A DNA stretch of 64,000 bases from Nocardia sp. NBC_00403 (GCF_036046055.1 NZ_CP107939.1:7130001-7194000); one strand, 5' to 3'. Counted from the first letter of the stretch, positions 42,988 through 51,967 are shown. Numbers and translations: made by a program. The notes: a model not told the origin generated them from the sequence alone.

Positions 42988-43917
42988 TCAGCGCCCCCGG
43001 CGCTTGGCGGGCTTCTTCTTGGAGGGGGTAGGGCGCCCACCGGTGGCTCGTTTCGGTGGTGTCTTCTTGGACTGCTGCGCCGGCTTGCTGCGCGCGGCAG
43101 GCGATCGCGAGCTTCGTTCCGAGCGGCCGCGGACGATCCCCACGAACTCTTCGACCAGTTCGGTGGTCCGATCGGTAGGCCAGGCCAGCACGATCTCGGT
43201 AACGGGGACGTCGGTGACTGTTCGGTATACGAGGTCGCGGCGGGTATGCAGGCGGGCAATCGAATGCGGGACGATAGCGAAGCCGCCCACTGCCGCAACG
43301 AGCTCGATGGTGCTTCCTGCCGCATCGATATCGGTGGCGTCGTGCTGCTGTTCGTCGGCCAGGTCCGGCGTGCTCACCTGCTCGAACACCGAGAGCGGAT
43401 GGTCTTTGGACACCACGGCAACGGGTAGCTCGCGGTAGAGCGAAATCGCGCTCATGCCGTCCCGGTCGAAGGGCAGGCGAACGAAGCAGAGATCGACGCG
43501 CCCGTCATGCAGCGCCGCCGACTGCTCGGCCGCCGCGATCGCGACCACTTCGAGCGGAGTATCCGGGAATCGTTCACCCCAGATCCGGGTCCATTTGGAC
43601 ACCGTGACGCCGGGCACGAAACCGACACGCAGGCCAGGCGCATCCGTGGCGACCGGCGCTGCGGCGCGCTCATCGGCGCGAGCGATCAGCTCCCGCGCCT
43701 CCCGCAGCAGTTCATGTCCGTCGTCGGTCAGCTGCGTCGGCTGTGCCCCCGGCACGAACAGCTTGGTCCCGAGTTCGTGCTCCAGATCGATGACCGTCTG
43801 GCTCAACTTCTGGCGCGCGATGTTCAGCGACTTCGCCGCCCGCGCGAAGTGCAGTTCTTCGGCAACCGCAACAAACCAGCGCAGCCGCGCTACGTCGATG
43901 GACTCGAACCGGCTCAT
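42988..43917 (-). CDS. LysR-family transcriptional regulator with basic C-terminal tail
   Basis: A 309-residue LysR-type regulator. The HTH occupies residues 8-65 (RLRWFVAVAEELHFARAAKS, LNIARQKLSQTVIDLEHELG). The substrate-binding half follows (LRVGFVPGVTVSKWTRIWGE; VDLCFVRLPFD). After about residue 265 comes an unusual ~40-residue tail rich in Lys, Arg, Pro and Ala (KKTPPKRATGGRPTPSKKK), like histone-H1 or HupB/Lsr2 tails. ATG 43917 is used. It is divergent from a DUF5997 gene, a pairing common in actinomycetes, which it probably controls. Confidence 0.9.
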   Translation of the reverse strand: MSRFESIDVARLRWFVAVAEELHFARAAKSLNIARQKLSQTVIDLEHELGTKLFVPGAQPTQLTDDGHELLREARELIARADERAAAPVATDAPGLRVGFVPGVTVSKWTRIWGERFPDTPLEVVAIAAAEQSAALHDGRVDLCFVRLPFDRDGMSAISLYRELPVAVVSKDHPLSVFEQVSTPDLADEQQHDATDIDAAGSTIELVAAVGGFAIVPHSIARLHTRRDLVYRTVTDVPVTEIVLAWPTDRTTELVEEFVGIVRGRSERSSRSPAARSKPAQQSKKTPPKRATGGRPTPSKKKPAKRRGR

Positions 43918-44170
43918 TCGGTCAAGGGTATTGCCCGACCTGGTCACGACCTGCGAGCGGGGGCAGACACACAGCTGTCCGGCGTACCCTCCCGCGCGCA
44001 ACGGACTCCGGACGAACTGCTCCCAGTGGCGCGCATCGGGCGATTGCCGAGGACCGGCGCAGGTTCCAGACGAACCGCACCGCCTGCCGACCTTCGGACA
44101 GCCACCTCACCTTCGCTCCGGAGCAGACTCCGAACGAACTACCTCCGACGACGCCCATTAGGCTGTATCG

Positions 44171-44584
44171 GTGAGCCCGGACAAGAAACCGCAGACCATG
44201 AAGCCGCTGACCGCGGCGAACAAGCTCGGCATCTATCTTCCGGCGGCGCCCGAAGAATTCCGGAACTCGCCGATCTCACGTGCCGACCTCGAAGAGCTCC
44301 GCACCAATCCCCCGGAATGGCTGACCGAACTCCGCCGCACCGGCCCCTTCCCCCGCGACGTGGTCGCCCGCAAACTCGGCGTCTCCAACACCGGCCTCGC
44401 CCGCGCCGACGTCTCCGATGCCCTCACCACCGATGCAATCGCCGCCCTGCTCGCTGACCCGCCGGAGTGGCTGATCCGCGAGCGCGAAAGCTACGCCGCG
44501 GTGCTGAAGGAAAACGAGCGCATCAAGGCGCAGCAGGCCGAGCGGCGTGCGGCGACGAACCGGCCTGCGAAGAATTACCGCTAG
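44171..44584 (+). CDS. DUF5997 family protein
   Basis: A 137-residue soluble protein of an actinobacterial family without known function. It opens MKPLTAANKLGIYLPAAPEE, followed by FRNSPISRADLEELRTNPPE and WLTELRRTGPFPRDVVARKL. That last part and GVSNTGLARADVSDALTTDA look like a winged or helix-turn-helix-type module. The C-terminus is a charged helix (ENERIKAQQAERRAA). It is divergent from the LysR gene, 253 bases away. Confidence 0.88.
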   Translation: MSPDKKPQTMKPLTAANKLGIYLPAAPEEFRNSPISRADLEELRTNPPEWLTELRRTGPFPRDVVARKLGVSNTGLARADVSDALTTDAIAALLADPPEWLIRERESYAAVLKENERIKAQQAERRAATNRPAKNYR

Positions 44585-44907
44585 AGAGTCGGTCGGACTC
44601 AGCGGACTCCTCTGCCTGCGGGCTGCGTCGGCAGGCGACTTGCAGCTCCCTTGGTGACCAGACTTGCGCCATCCAACGTTGCGCACGTGCCGGTCACAGG
44701 AAAGATGGGAAAATTCAAGCTGCGCAAACTCCACCCAGGCCGCGCTTATTTGAGATTGAATCAAGAAACTCAACTACGTTCGCCAGTAGTTGAGCTTCCC
44801 GCCGCAAAAGCAGGGGCTGGGCACCGACCCGGTGCCTAACCGAAGAACGCGTCCGTGACCTCTCGACCAGAGGTTCTCGCGCCTCGCGTACCCAGAACAG
44901 ACGAACG
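44585..44907. other. Interval with one hairpin
   Basis: 323 bases between the convergent DUF5997 and serine hydrolase genes. Apart from the hairpin at 44769-44794 I see no gene or RNA. Confidence 0.45.
44769..44794. terminator. Hairpin between convergent genes
   Basis: CTCAACTAC and GTAGTTGAG, perfect nine-base arms with an eight-base loop. It lies between convergent genes, so it could serve as a bidirectional terminator, but no U-run follows on either strand. Confidence 0.4.
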
Positions 44908-46491
44908 TCATCGCTTGAACGTCCCGAGTCCGTCCTCGTCGAAATACTCGAGTGTGAGCGCGTCGGCCGTGAACGTCGCCTTGGAGACGGTCCCTGGCGG
45001 GGCGTTCTCGTCACTCAGCGTGAAGACGAACGTGTCTCCGTCCCAGTGTTTCAACGGATAAGTCCGTCCGGCAGGACCCAGTGCAAGCACCAGCGTCCCG
45101 CCGGCATCCGACACCACGGCGGGTCCCCAATAGTCGTTCGCATAGGTCCCGGCATAAGACACAAGTGGTTGCGGCGCAGCCGGATTCGCAGGCGACTGTT
45201 TGCCGACCAACTCCCCCTCCGGCTCAGCCATGCCCGCGAACACATGCTGGTAGAGCGCACGCCAGTCTTCGCGCACCTTGCCATATTGCACGAGATCGGC
45301 GAACTCGGCGGTCAGGGTTTCCGGAACTCCGATCGGCGCGGTGTTGGTCAGCGCGACAATGGCCACGTCGGCCGACGGTATCACCAGAAAGTTGGTAGCC
45401 GCCCCCAACGAGAAAGCGCCCGAGTGACTATAAGTGACGCGACCAGCCGAGGTACTGGACACGTTGAACCCATACCCGTAGAAACCCGCGCGCGCATCGG
45501 GCGCGGTCGGCGGACCCGAGATCACTTGCGGTGTGATCGCAGGCAATAGCGCCGACTCGGGCGCAATCACCTTCCCGCCGATCGCACCAGTGCCGAGCAT
45601 CATGGCAAGCCACTGCGCCATATCGCGCACCGAAGAGCTGGCTCCGCCCGCAGGTGCCTGCGCATCCGGATTTCGCACCGCCTGCGCGACCCAATCCCCA
45701 TCGACCGACATATGCCCGACCGCCCGATTAGATCTCGCCTTGTAATCATCGAATCGGGAACTGGTGGAGCTCATCCCGAGTGGGGTGTAGAGGACGTCGG
45801 CCGACAGCTGGGCCCACTCGGCGCCTGCGGCCGCTGCGACGGCTTCGGCTGCGGCAGTCAAGCCGAAGTTGGTGTAGTGGTATGTAATTCGAAACGGATC
45901 GAGCGGGTCCACTCGCAGTTTGTCGAGCACTTGCCTACGGTCGTAACCCAGGTCCTCCAAGCGATCACCCGCATGGTCGGGCAGCCCGCTGCGATGCGCG
46001 AAAAGGTCACCGATCGTGACATTCGCGGTGACATACGGTTCACGCAACGCAAACCAAGGCAGCTTCGACACGACCGGCGTATCCCACCCGACCGATCCCG
46101 CCCCCACCTGATGCGCCACCACGGTCGCCGCAAGCGACTTGGACACCGATGCAAGCTGAAACACCGTGTCGGAATCCACTTTATCGTCGTGCCCGACTTC
46201 ACGGACGCCGAAACCCTTGCTGTACACCGTCTTCCCGCCATGTACGACAGCAACTGCCATACCCGGAATCTTGGTGTCCGCCATCAACGACTCGACCAGG
46301 CCGTCAAGTTTCTCCACAGCAACTTCTACGGCACGGTCTGGCAGCGCGAGGCCAACAACCTGGTCAGGCGCGAGATTCGCCGTCGTCAACGTGGCACTGC
46401 CTGCCCCGTCGATGGCCGGCGAGCTGCAGCTCACAAGGAGCGCGACCGCGGGAAGAGCGATCGCTCCGAACCACCGGCTACGACGCGTCAT
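44908..46491 (-). CDS. Serine beta-lactamase-like hydrolase lipoprotein with C-terminal DUF3471-like domain
   Basis: A 527-residue exported serine hydrolase of the class C beta-lactamase/esterase fold. The lipobox LLVSC puts lipid on Cys22. Catalytic motifs are S115-V-S-K118, Y206-T-N208 and H356-S-G358. HSG instead of KTG is usual for esterases and D-aminopeptidases of this fold, so true beta-lactamase action is unlikely. Residues ~425-527 form a lipocalin-like end domain (LVSYAGTYANDYWGPAVVSD; FVFTLSDENAPPG). It is single, on the minus strand; the DUF397 pseudogene lies upstream. Substrate unknown. Confidence 0.9.
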   Translation of the reverse strand: MTRRSRWFGAIALPAVALLVSCSSPAIDGAGSATLTTANLAPDQVVGLALPDRAVEVAVEKLDGLVESLMADTKIPGMAVAVVHGGKTVYSKGFGVREVGHDDKVDSDTVFQLASVSKSLAATVVAHQVGAGSVGWDTPVVSKLPWFALREPYVTANVTIGDLFAHRSGLPDHAGDRLEDLGYDRRQVLDKLRVDPLDPFRITYHYTNFGLTAAAEAVAAAAGAEWAQLSADVLYTPLGMSSTSSRFDDYKARSNRAVGHMSVDGDWVAQAVRNPDAQAPAGGASSSVRDMAQWLAMMLGTGAIGGKVIAPESALLPAITPQVISGPPTAPDARAGFYGYGFNVSSTSAGRVTYSHSGAFSLGAATNFLVIPSADVAIVALTNTAPIGVPETLTAEFADLVQYGKVREDWRALYQHVFAGMAEPEGELVGKQSPANPAAPQPLVSYAGTYANDYWGPAVVSDAGGTLVLALGPAGRTYPLKHWDGDTFVFTLSDENAPPGTVSKATFTADALTLEYFDEDGLGTFKR

Positions 46492-46670
46492 GGATCATGA
46501 CGGTAGTCCGCGAAAGCCTCTCAAGTGAGTCGTTCGTGGCACACCACAGCACAGCTCCAGCAAACACACGATGTAGCCCAACCCCAGAGACCCCCGCGCA
46601 CGTGGTCTAAGCGATGGCGGCTGGGTCTTCTCGAGGTAGATCGGCAGGGCCTCTTCGCCCACATGGAGAT

Positions 46671-46876
46671 CTACGAACGCTCGAACTCGCCATGCTGAGC
46701 CCCACCAATGAAGGCGTCCCATTCGGCAGGCGTGAAGACCAGCGCAGGGCCGCTCGGGTTTTGGAGTTACGAACGCCAACCATGCCGCCCTCCAGATGCG
46801 CGACCTCCACGCAATCTTGGCCCCCGCCGCTGTGGCTGCTCTTGAACCACTCTGCCCCGGATAGGTCAACGCACAC
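46671..46876 (-). pseudogene. DUF397 protein gene, frameshifted
   Basis: From GTG 46876 the product begins CVDLSGAEWFKSSHSGGGQD and CVEVAHLEGGMVGVRNSK, the classic DUF397 start. At codon ~38 the A-run before CCC is one base short of the expected AAA-AAC-CCG. In the next frame the normal end continues: PSGPALVFTPAEWDAFIGG, then AQHGEFERS and TAG at 46671. DUF397 proteins act with XRE/DUF5753 regulators. Either the gene is newly dead or the base is a sequencing error. It overlaps a short upstream frame ending in EVAKEFERVR. Confidence 0.8.
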
Positions 46877-46938
46877 GCTCGAACTCCTTCGCTACTTCCC
46901 GCACCAGGTCTCGACTGAGTCGTACATCCAACGCGGCT

Positions 46939-47199
46939 TGCATCAACGTCGGTCAGCGAGACCGTGGCATATTCGCCCGGCAGTCGCATAGCGCCGAACA
47001 GATCCGCGATTGCGCCTTGCTGCTCGGCGTCCAGCGGTCCCACCCGCATGCGCTGCACCGACCGCCCCGCCGAGAATCTTTCATGGAGCGCCAGCCACAA
47101 AGGTGCCAACGCAGGTGAGAGCTGCCGAACCGGACTCCGGACAGTTACCCGCCGCCTGCCCATTTCCGTTGCCGGATGACGCAGCTCCTCGGCGCTCAT
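46939..47199 (-). pseudogene. TIGR02679-type (Wadjet JetD-like) N-terminal fragment
   Basis: From ATG 47199, 87 codons read plausibly as the N-terminus of a TIGR02679/DUF3323 protein: LAPLWLALHERFSAGRSVQR, MRVGPLDAEQQGAIADLFGA, MRLPGEYATVSLTDVDA. That family is the JetD-like component of type II Wadjet anti-plasmid systems. The full protein is ~400 residues with a toprim-like DUF2399 end; here it breaks off. No JetA, JetB or JetC gene is in the window. Family assignment is by eye and not certain. Confidence 0.5.
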
Positions 47200-47290
47200 C
47201 CGCCGATCCTAGTTCCTGGACGGCGACGATTTCCGTGCCGCTGAGTCCCTGGAGCAGGGACCGCCTACACATATATGCCACAATACTCAT

Positions 47291-47539
47291 ATGGCTCTAA
47301 AACGTACGATGGTCTACGCCGATGCCAACGACCTGGCCATCATCAAAGAGGCTGCCGCACAGAGCAACGTCAGTGAGGCGGAGATCATCCGCAATGCGAT
47401 ACACCTTGCCGCGCTGCGGATGCAACGGCGATCGGAACCGCTCCGCCTGAGGCGTTTCGCCAGCGGCGATCCCACCCTCGCCGAGCGTGTCGACGAGTAC
47501 CTCGCCGATGATTTCGGCGACCACCCGGAACGCCTGTGA
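47291..47539 (+). CDS. Ribbon-helix-helix antitoxin (VapB-like)
   Basis: An 82-residue CopG/Arc-type protein. The N-terminal strand and helices read LKRTMVYADANDLAIIKEAA then AQSNVSEAEIIRNAIHLAAL, a normal RHH. The C-terminal ~35 residues (SGDPTLAERVDEYLADDFGD) are the toxin-binding tail. It overlaps the PIN-domain gene as GTGA, so the two are translationally coupled. It should repress its own promoter in 47200-47290, which is AT-rich (ACATATATG) compared with the flanks. A typical type II toxin-antitoxin arrangement. Confidence 0.88.
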   Translation: MALKRTMVYADANDLAIIKEAAAQSNVSEAEIIRNAIHLAALRMQRRSEPLRLRRFASGDPTLAERVDEYLADDFGDHPERL

Positions 47540-47997
47540 CAGTCGATATCGAGGGGCCCGGAATCGTCATAGCCGACACATCCGGGCTGATTGCCGCATT
47601 CGACACCTCGTCACCGGACAGCGATGGGGCCTTTCATACCCTCGAACAGGCCGGTCTGGTCGTGCTGTCGCCACTCGCACTCGCCGAGGTCGACCATGTC
47701 GCCCGCCGGGTACTGGGACGACGGATCGCAACGGAGATGATCGAGGATCTCAGCGCTCAGGCTCGCACGGGGCGTTTCGAGATCGCCACAGTGACACCTG
47801 ATGTGTTGGATCAGGCCAATGCCGTCCGCAGGCTCTACCCCGACTTGCGTCTTGACCTCGCGGACGCAGTCATTGTCGCCTTAGCCGCTGACTACGAAAC
47901 CGATGCGGTACTCACCCTCGACCGACGAGACTTCCGAGCCCTGACGCCACTCACCGAACACAAGGCATTCCGCGTGCTGCCCGACGACCTTCGCTGA
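47536..47997 (+). CDS. PIN-domain ribonuclease toxin (VapC-like)
   Basis: A 153-residue PIN nuclease that should cut RNA in a metal-dependent way. Acidic residues are visible in order: Asp14 in IVIADTSGLIAAFD, Glu in LALAEVDHVARR near 51, Asp in LRLDLADAVIVALAADY near 109 and LTLDRRDFRAL near 130. The quartet is complete, so the toxin looks active. GTG 47536 overlaps the antitoxin stop. M. tuberculosis keeps a VapBC and a RelBE pair near its penicillin-binding lipoprotein gene; this one sits elsewhere in the backbone. Confidence 0.92.
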   Translation: MTVDIEGPGIVIADTSGLIAAFDTSSPDSDGAFHTLEQAGLVVLSPLALAEVDHVARRVLGRRIATEMIEDLSAQARTGRFEIATVTPDVLDQANAVRRLYPDLRLDLADAVIVALAADYETDAVLTLDRRDFRALTPLTEHKAFRVLPDDLR

Positions 47998-48049
47998 TTG
48001 CAGACGAGCGCTCGGATCGGTATCAGGGGAAACCTGGCAGAGTTCACTG

Positions 48050-48994
48050 CTACCGCTCAGGGCGGACGGTGAATGCAGACGGCTCATAAACCTTTGCGCG
48101 CCGCGCTATCTCGTCCGCCTGCGCACCCTGGCCTGCCGCGGTCTGCTGGATCTCGAAGAAGTGGTCGCGCAGCTCCTCCATCGACGTCACGGAGCCACGA
48201 GCCTCGCCGCCAGGGAAGCGCACAGTGACCGCGCCGTCGACCACGACAAGTTCGCCGCTCGCCCCACAGGTCGCGCACTCGGCTTCCTGGCCGCGTAGTA
48301 CGAAAACATCCAGGTGGCACGAGGGGCACAGGCCGGGCTTGTCACCAAGGTACTTCGCGTCCTCGAAACGCACGCCGACCTGCCCCGTCACATTGCGGCC
48401 GAGCTGGGTTGCGCGCGCTATTGCGCTGTCGTCGAGCACGATGGATCGCGGCATGCCTGCGCCCGCGAACTGCACCTGATCGACCACTGCGATCCGCATG
48501 GAGAAGGTCAGCGTGTGCAGGAGCGGCAGTGCCAACGTGGTCCAGCGCGGCGTCAAAGACCCTCCGACAGCGATGAATCCGGCTACTCGTGGCCTGAGGA
48601 CACGTTCGTCCACTCGGAAGGACACTGCGGGAGTTACACCGGAGGCCTGCAGACGCAGCAGCTCGGTGGTGATGGCGGCGTCGGCGTTGGGGCCGAGGAT
48701 GCGGTCGGCGAGCAGTTTGAGGCGGCCGGGGATGGTCCTGGTCAGCACCGGGACGGCGACGATCAGAGCATCACACTCGATGAGCTGCTCCCAGAACCAC
48801 GCGGTGTCGTCGGCTGTTCCGGTGTCCGGACCGGGTGCGATCTCCAGGTCGTCGAGCCTGACGAGCCGCGCGTCCATCCCGCCTTCCCTGGCGGCGGACA
48901 GCGCGGCTGTCAGCAGGAGCTCCGCGCTGCCGCCGGGCTGTCCGCAAGACAGCCCGAGCACGATTCCACCATCCGACCGGGTCGAGAGCGTCAT
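48050..48994 (-). CDS. NADPH-dependent FMN reductase-like protein with zinc-ribbon tail
   Basis: A 314-residue flavodoxin-like reductase. Residues 12-170 carry VLGLSCGQPGGSAELLLTA, the SsuE-like loop VPVLTRTIPGRLKLLADRIL, and a strand FIAVGGSLTPRW. A second part holds Cys223-x2-Cys226 and Cys240-x2-Cys243 (CPSCHLDVFVLRG; ECATCG), a rubredoxin or zinc-ribbon knuckle. The fusion suggests electron transfer or a metal-stabilised lid. ATG 48994 is chosen; the frame upstream is open but unlike the family. It converges on the toxin gene. Electron acceptor unknown. Confidence 0.85.
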   Translation of the reverse strand: MTLSTRSDGGIVLGLSCGQPGGSAELLLTAALSAAREGGMDARLVRLDDLEIAPGPDTGTADDTAWFWEQLIECDALIVAVPVLTRTIPGRLKLLADRILGPNADAAITTELLRLQASGVTPAVSFRVDERVLRPRVAGFIAVGGSLTPRWTTLALPLLHTLTFSMRIAVVDQVQFAGAGMPRSIVLDDSAIARATQLGRNVTGQVGVRFEDAKYLGDKPGLCPSCHLDVFVLRGQEAECATCGASGELVVVDGAVTVRFPGGEARGSVTSMEELRDHFFEIQQTAAGQGAQADEIARRAKVYEPSAFTVRPER

Positions 48995-49369
48995 GCTGCG
49001 GAGCGTAACCGGAAATCGGAAACATCGCCTGTCCACAGCGGTGCAGGAAACCGGGTTGCCTGCCCGATCAACCAGCTCCCCGTACAGAACTGCTGTCGCA
49101 CCGATCCCACAGGTCTGGCAGTAATCCGGCTCTGGCATGCCGGCTACACGCTTGCTGACCGCGGTTCCCACGCCGCGTTGGTTCCTGCGACGATTCTGCG
49201 ACCGGGCGTCGTTCATGGAGAACTACCTCGTAGAGCGCCGCGGCGTCGTCTTGGCGCCCACCGGCGCACGTTCACTGACGCACGTCGCGGTTCACCGGCC
49301 CGGCCCAGGGCCCTGCGACCCCGCACTGCGAAACAACCGACTCCGGCTCGATCCGAAGCGCCGCGCAGA
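48995..49369. other. Gene-free interval
   Basis: 375 bases between rlmN (3' end) and the flavin reductase (5' end). It must contain the reductase promoter. I find no gene; a minus-strand frame starting at 49216 is only an upstream extension of the reductase frame. Confidence 0.45.
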
Positions 49370-50479
49370 CTATCCTTCGGCAGCCAATTGCCCACAGGCA
49401 GCGGCGATTTCCTGGCCACGGGTATCGCGCACGGTACACGGAACGCCCTGGGCGTTGACGCGCCGGACGAACTCGGCTTCGACGGGCTTGGGGCTCGCGT
49501 CCCACTTGCTACCCGGGGTCGGGTTCAGCGGGATGACATTGACGTGCACGCGCGAACCGAGTGCCTTGTGCAGCTTCTGACCCAACATGTCCGCACGCCA
49601 CGGCTGATCATTGATATCGCGGATCAACGCGTACTCGATCGAGACGCGGCGGCCGCTCTTGTCGGCGTAGTACCGCGCGGCATCGAGGACCTCGGCCACC
49701 GGCCAGCGGTTGTTGACCGGAACCAGGGTGTCGCGCAGCTCGTCGTCGGGAGTGTGCAGCGAGACCGCCAGGGTCACCGAGAGGTCCTCGTCGGCGAGCT
49801 TGCGGATGGCGGGAGCCAGGCCGACGGTGGAGACGACGACGTTGCGCTGGGAGATGCCGAAGCCGTCCGGGGCCGGTGAGGTGATCCGGCGGACGGCGGC
49901 GACCACGCGCTTGTAGTTGGCCAAGGGTTCACCCATGCCCATGAACACGATGTTGGAGAGTCGACCGGGTCCGCCCGCAACCTCGCCGTCGCGCATGGCC
50001 GCGGCAGCTGCGCGGACCTGATCGACGATCTCGGCGGTGGACAGGTTGCGGTTCAGGCCGCCCTGGCCGGTGGCGCAGAACGGGCAGGCCATGCCGCAAC
50101 CAGCTTGGCTGGAGATGCAGAGGGTGGCGCGGTCCGGGTAGCGCATGAGGACGCTCTCGAGGAGGGTGCCGTCGCCTGCTCGCCACAAGGTCTTTCGCGT
50201 CTGGCCCGCGTCACATGCCACGTGCTTCACGACCGACATGAGCGGCGGGAAGAGTGCCTCGCCGATTTTCTCGCGCACCGGTGCGGGCAGATCCGTCATC
50301 TGCTCGGGGTCGGCTTGCAGGCGGCCGTAGTACTGCCTGGCGATCTGGTCCGCTCGGAACTTCGGCAGTCCCAGTTCCTCGACCGCCGCACGACGGCCGT
50401 CGGGATCGAGGTCGGCGAGGTGCCGAGGGGGCATACCACGGCGCGGAGCATCGAAGACAAGCGGAAGGGAGACGGTCAT
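49370..50479 (-). CDS. rlmN: 23S rRNA (adenine2503-C2)-methyltransferase
   Basis: Radical SAM enzyme that methylates A2503 of 23S rRNA and A37 of some tRNAs. In 369 residues the CxxxCxxC motif is C128-GMA-C132-PF-C135, in [20 protein letters not shown]. The SAM-binding stretch is [18 protein letters not shown], and the conserved ending [20 protein letters not shown] carries the catalytic Cys near residue 350. ATG 50479. In M. tuberculosis it corresponds to Rv2880c, also next to cdsA, frr and pyrH. Here two genes (LapA-like, hypothetical) lie between it and cdsA. Confidence 0.96.
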   Translation of the reverse strand: MTVSLPLVFDAPRRGMPPRHLADLDPDGRRAAVEELGLPKFRADQIARQYYGRLQADPEQMTDLPAPVREKIGEALFPPLMSVVKHVACDAGQTRKTLWRAGDGTLLESVLMRYPDRATLCISSQAGCGMACPFCATGQGGLNRNLSTAEIVDQVRAAAAAMRDGEVAGGPGRLSNIVFMGMGEPLANYKRVVAAVRRITSPAPDGFGISQRNVVVSTVGLAPAIRKLADEDLSVTLAVSLHTPDDELRDTLVPVNNRWPVAEVLDAARYYADKSGRRVSIEYALIRDINDQPWRADMLGQKLHKALGSRVHVNVIPLNPTPGSKWDASPKPVEAEFVRRVNAQGVPCTVRDTRGQEIAAACGQLAAEG

Positions 50480-50673
50480 AATTTCTCCAGTGTCCCATCC
50501 CTTGGGCTCGCTGCCGACCGGAGGTGACGATCGCGACGCCCGACGCGACGAAGGTCACTGCTCGAGGCTCCGATCACAGTGCCGAAAGGCAGGCAGGTTC
50601 CGATCCAGCGACATACGGATCCCCGCGCGCGCAAATACCTGCGCGGGTCATAGCGATCGACAATGATCGGACC

Positions 50674-51012
50674 ATGACGAGCCACGCTGAGGAGTCGTCC
50701 GAACCGGAGCCCGGACGGCCGCCCGAACCCGTTGTCCCTCCCACGCCGCCGAAGCCCGTCGCCAAGACTTTGGAGAAGTCCAGGACCGGAGACACCTGGA
50801 TCGCATTCATCGTCGCGGCATTGATCGGCATCCTGGTGCTGATCTTCATCATGCAGAACCTCGAGCAGCAACGGGTGGACCTGCTGTTCTGGGATTTCTC
50901 GCTGCCGGTCGGAATCCTGGTGCTCTTGTCGGTGATCGCGGGCGCCTTGGTGATGGCGCTCGTCGGCGGCGTCCGCATCGTGCAGCTCAGGCGGGTCGCC
51001 AAGCGCCCGTGA
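50674..51012 (+). CDS. LapA-domain membrane protein
   Basis: A 112-residue protein with a Pro/Glu-rich cytoplasmic start (PGRPPEPVVPPTPPKPV) and two transmembrane helices: TWIAFIVAALIGILVLIFIM near 43 and LPVGILVLLSVIAGALVMAL near 77. A short linker (QNLEQQRVDLLFWDF) joins them. That is the LapA/YciS layout, linked in proteobacteria to lipopolysaccharide assembly but of unknown role in actinomycetes. ATG 50674 is chosen; the frame is open upstream to 50524. It is divergent from rlmN and its stop is four bases from the stop of the next, convergent gene. Confidence 0.87.
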   Translation: MTSHAEESSEPEPGRPPEPVVPPTPPKPVAKTLEKSRTGDTWIAFIVAALIGILVLIFIMQNLEQQRVDLLFWDFSLPVGILVLLSVIAGALVMALVGGVRIVQLRRVAKRP

Positions 51013-51016
51013 GTGG

Positions 51017-51967
51017 CTAGTGGCCGACCATGCGCTCCAGCACCTCGTGAAACTCTTCGTCGACGACGATGGCCAGACCTTCGCCGTCGATCCGGGTGAG
51101 CTGAGTCCACCGTCCCCGACACCACCAGAACACATAGGGGCTGATCGCGCCGGGCTGGTCCGCGTATTCGGCGGCCGCGAATCCAGCCATAGCGTTCAGT
51201 GACGGGATCAGCTGAGGACCCTCGATGACGTGGAAGGCGACCAGGTGACGGAAGGGTACCGCCACCAGCGCACCGTCGTCGCCGAGCGGCGCACCGACGA
51301 GCTTCGCTACCAGTTCGTCCAGTAGTAGCGCCCAGGACGCGGTCAGGTACGAGTCGCCTGCGGCCACATCGAATCGCGTGCCGTCCTCGTCTTCGATGAC
51401 ATCGTGCTGCTCGATGGGTAGCTCGCGCAGGTTGTCCATCGCCCGCGCCCGCAGCTGATCCAGATCGCCGAGGTCGGTCAGCGACTGCCACGGCAACGTC
51501 TGGACGCTGTCGGGCAGATCGAGTGCGAGCGCCGCGTGCAGACCGGGAGCCAGTTCGGCGGCATAGCCGTAGTCCCCGCCGGTGGCCAGTTGATGCTCGC
51601 CCGCCACTTTGGGATAGAGCAGCGACCACACCTCGGCGGTCGGCATCGCAGACGTATCGGTCGCCCCATCGATGCTGTGCAGTACGAGATCGACGTGGCG
51701 TTCGATCAGCGCGGACCAGATGTCGGGACCTTCGGCAGCGTTGTGGCATGCGGCCGCGATATTGTACAAACCGAACTCGTTCCCCGAGTCATCGGTGACG
51801 TGCGTGCCGAAAACCGTTACCTCGAAACCACGTTCGGCGAAGGCGCGGTACACCGTCTCGCGTAGCCTGCTGCCCTCGCCCTCCGACAGGAACTCGAACT
51901 CGGCGTCACGCGGCAAAACTGCCGAATCACGCTGGGGCACATGACGAAACAATCCCACTGCAGCCAC
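51017..51967 (-). CDS. Hypothetical protein
   Basis: A 316-residue soluble, acidic protein with no signal peptide or membrane helix. It reads as real: normal composition, ATG 51967, single long frame. Notable stretches are FLSEGEGSRLRETVYRAFAE near 26, FGLYNIAAACHNAAEG near 65, YAAELAPGLHAALALDLPDS near 134 and VAVPFRHLVAFHVIEGPQLI near 239. I cannot assign a family. It starts 61 bases downstream of cdsA on the same strand, so it may be the last gene of that transcript. Confidence 0.75.
   Translation of the reverse strand: MAAVGLFRHVPQRDSAVLPRDAEFEFLSEGEGSRLRETVYRAFAERGFEVTVFGTHVTDDSGNEFGLYNIAAACHNAAEGPDIWSALIERHVDLVLHSIDGATDTSAMPTAEVWSLLYPKVAGEHQLATGGDYGYAAELAPGLHAALALDLPDSVQTLPWQSLTDLGDLDQLRARAMDNLRELPIEQHDVIEDEDGTRFDVAAGDSYLTASWALLLDELVAKLVGAPLGDDGALVAVPFRHLVAFHVIEGPQLIPSLNAMAGFAAAEYADQPGAISPYVFWWCRGRWTQLTRIDGEGLAIVVDEEFHEVLERMVGH

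Noticed and set aside
46872..46950. Short frame QAALDVRLSRDLVREVAKEF ending just inside the DUF397 start
   Set aside because: It overlaps the DUF397 start neatly and could be a lost partner, but it is only ~25 codons with no upstream continuation. I could not tell it from chance.
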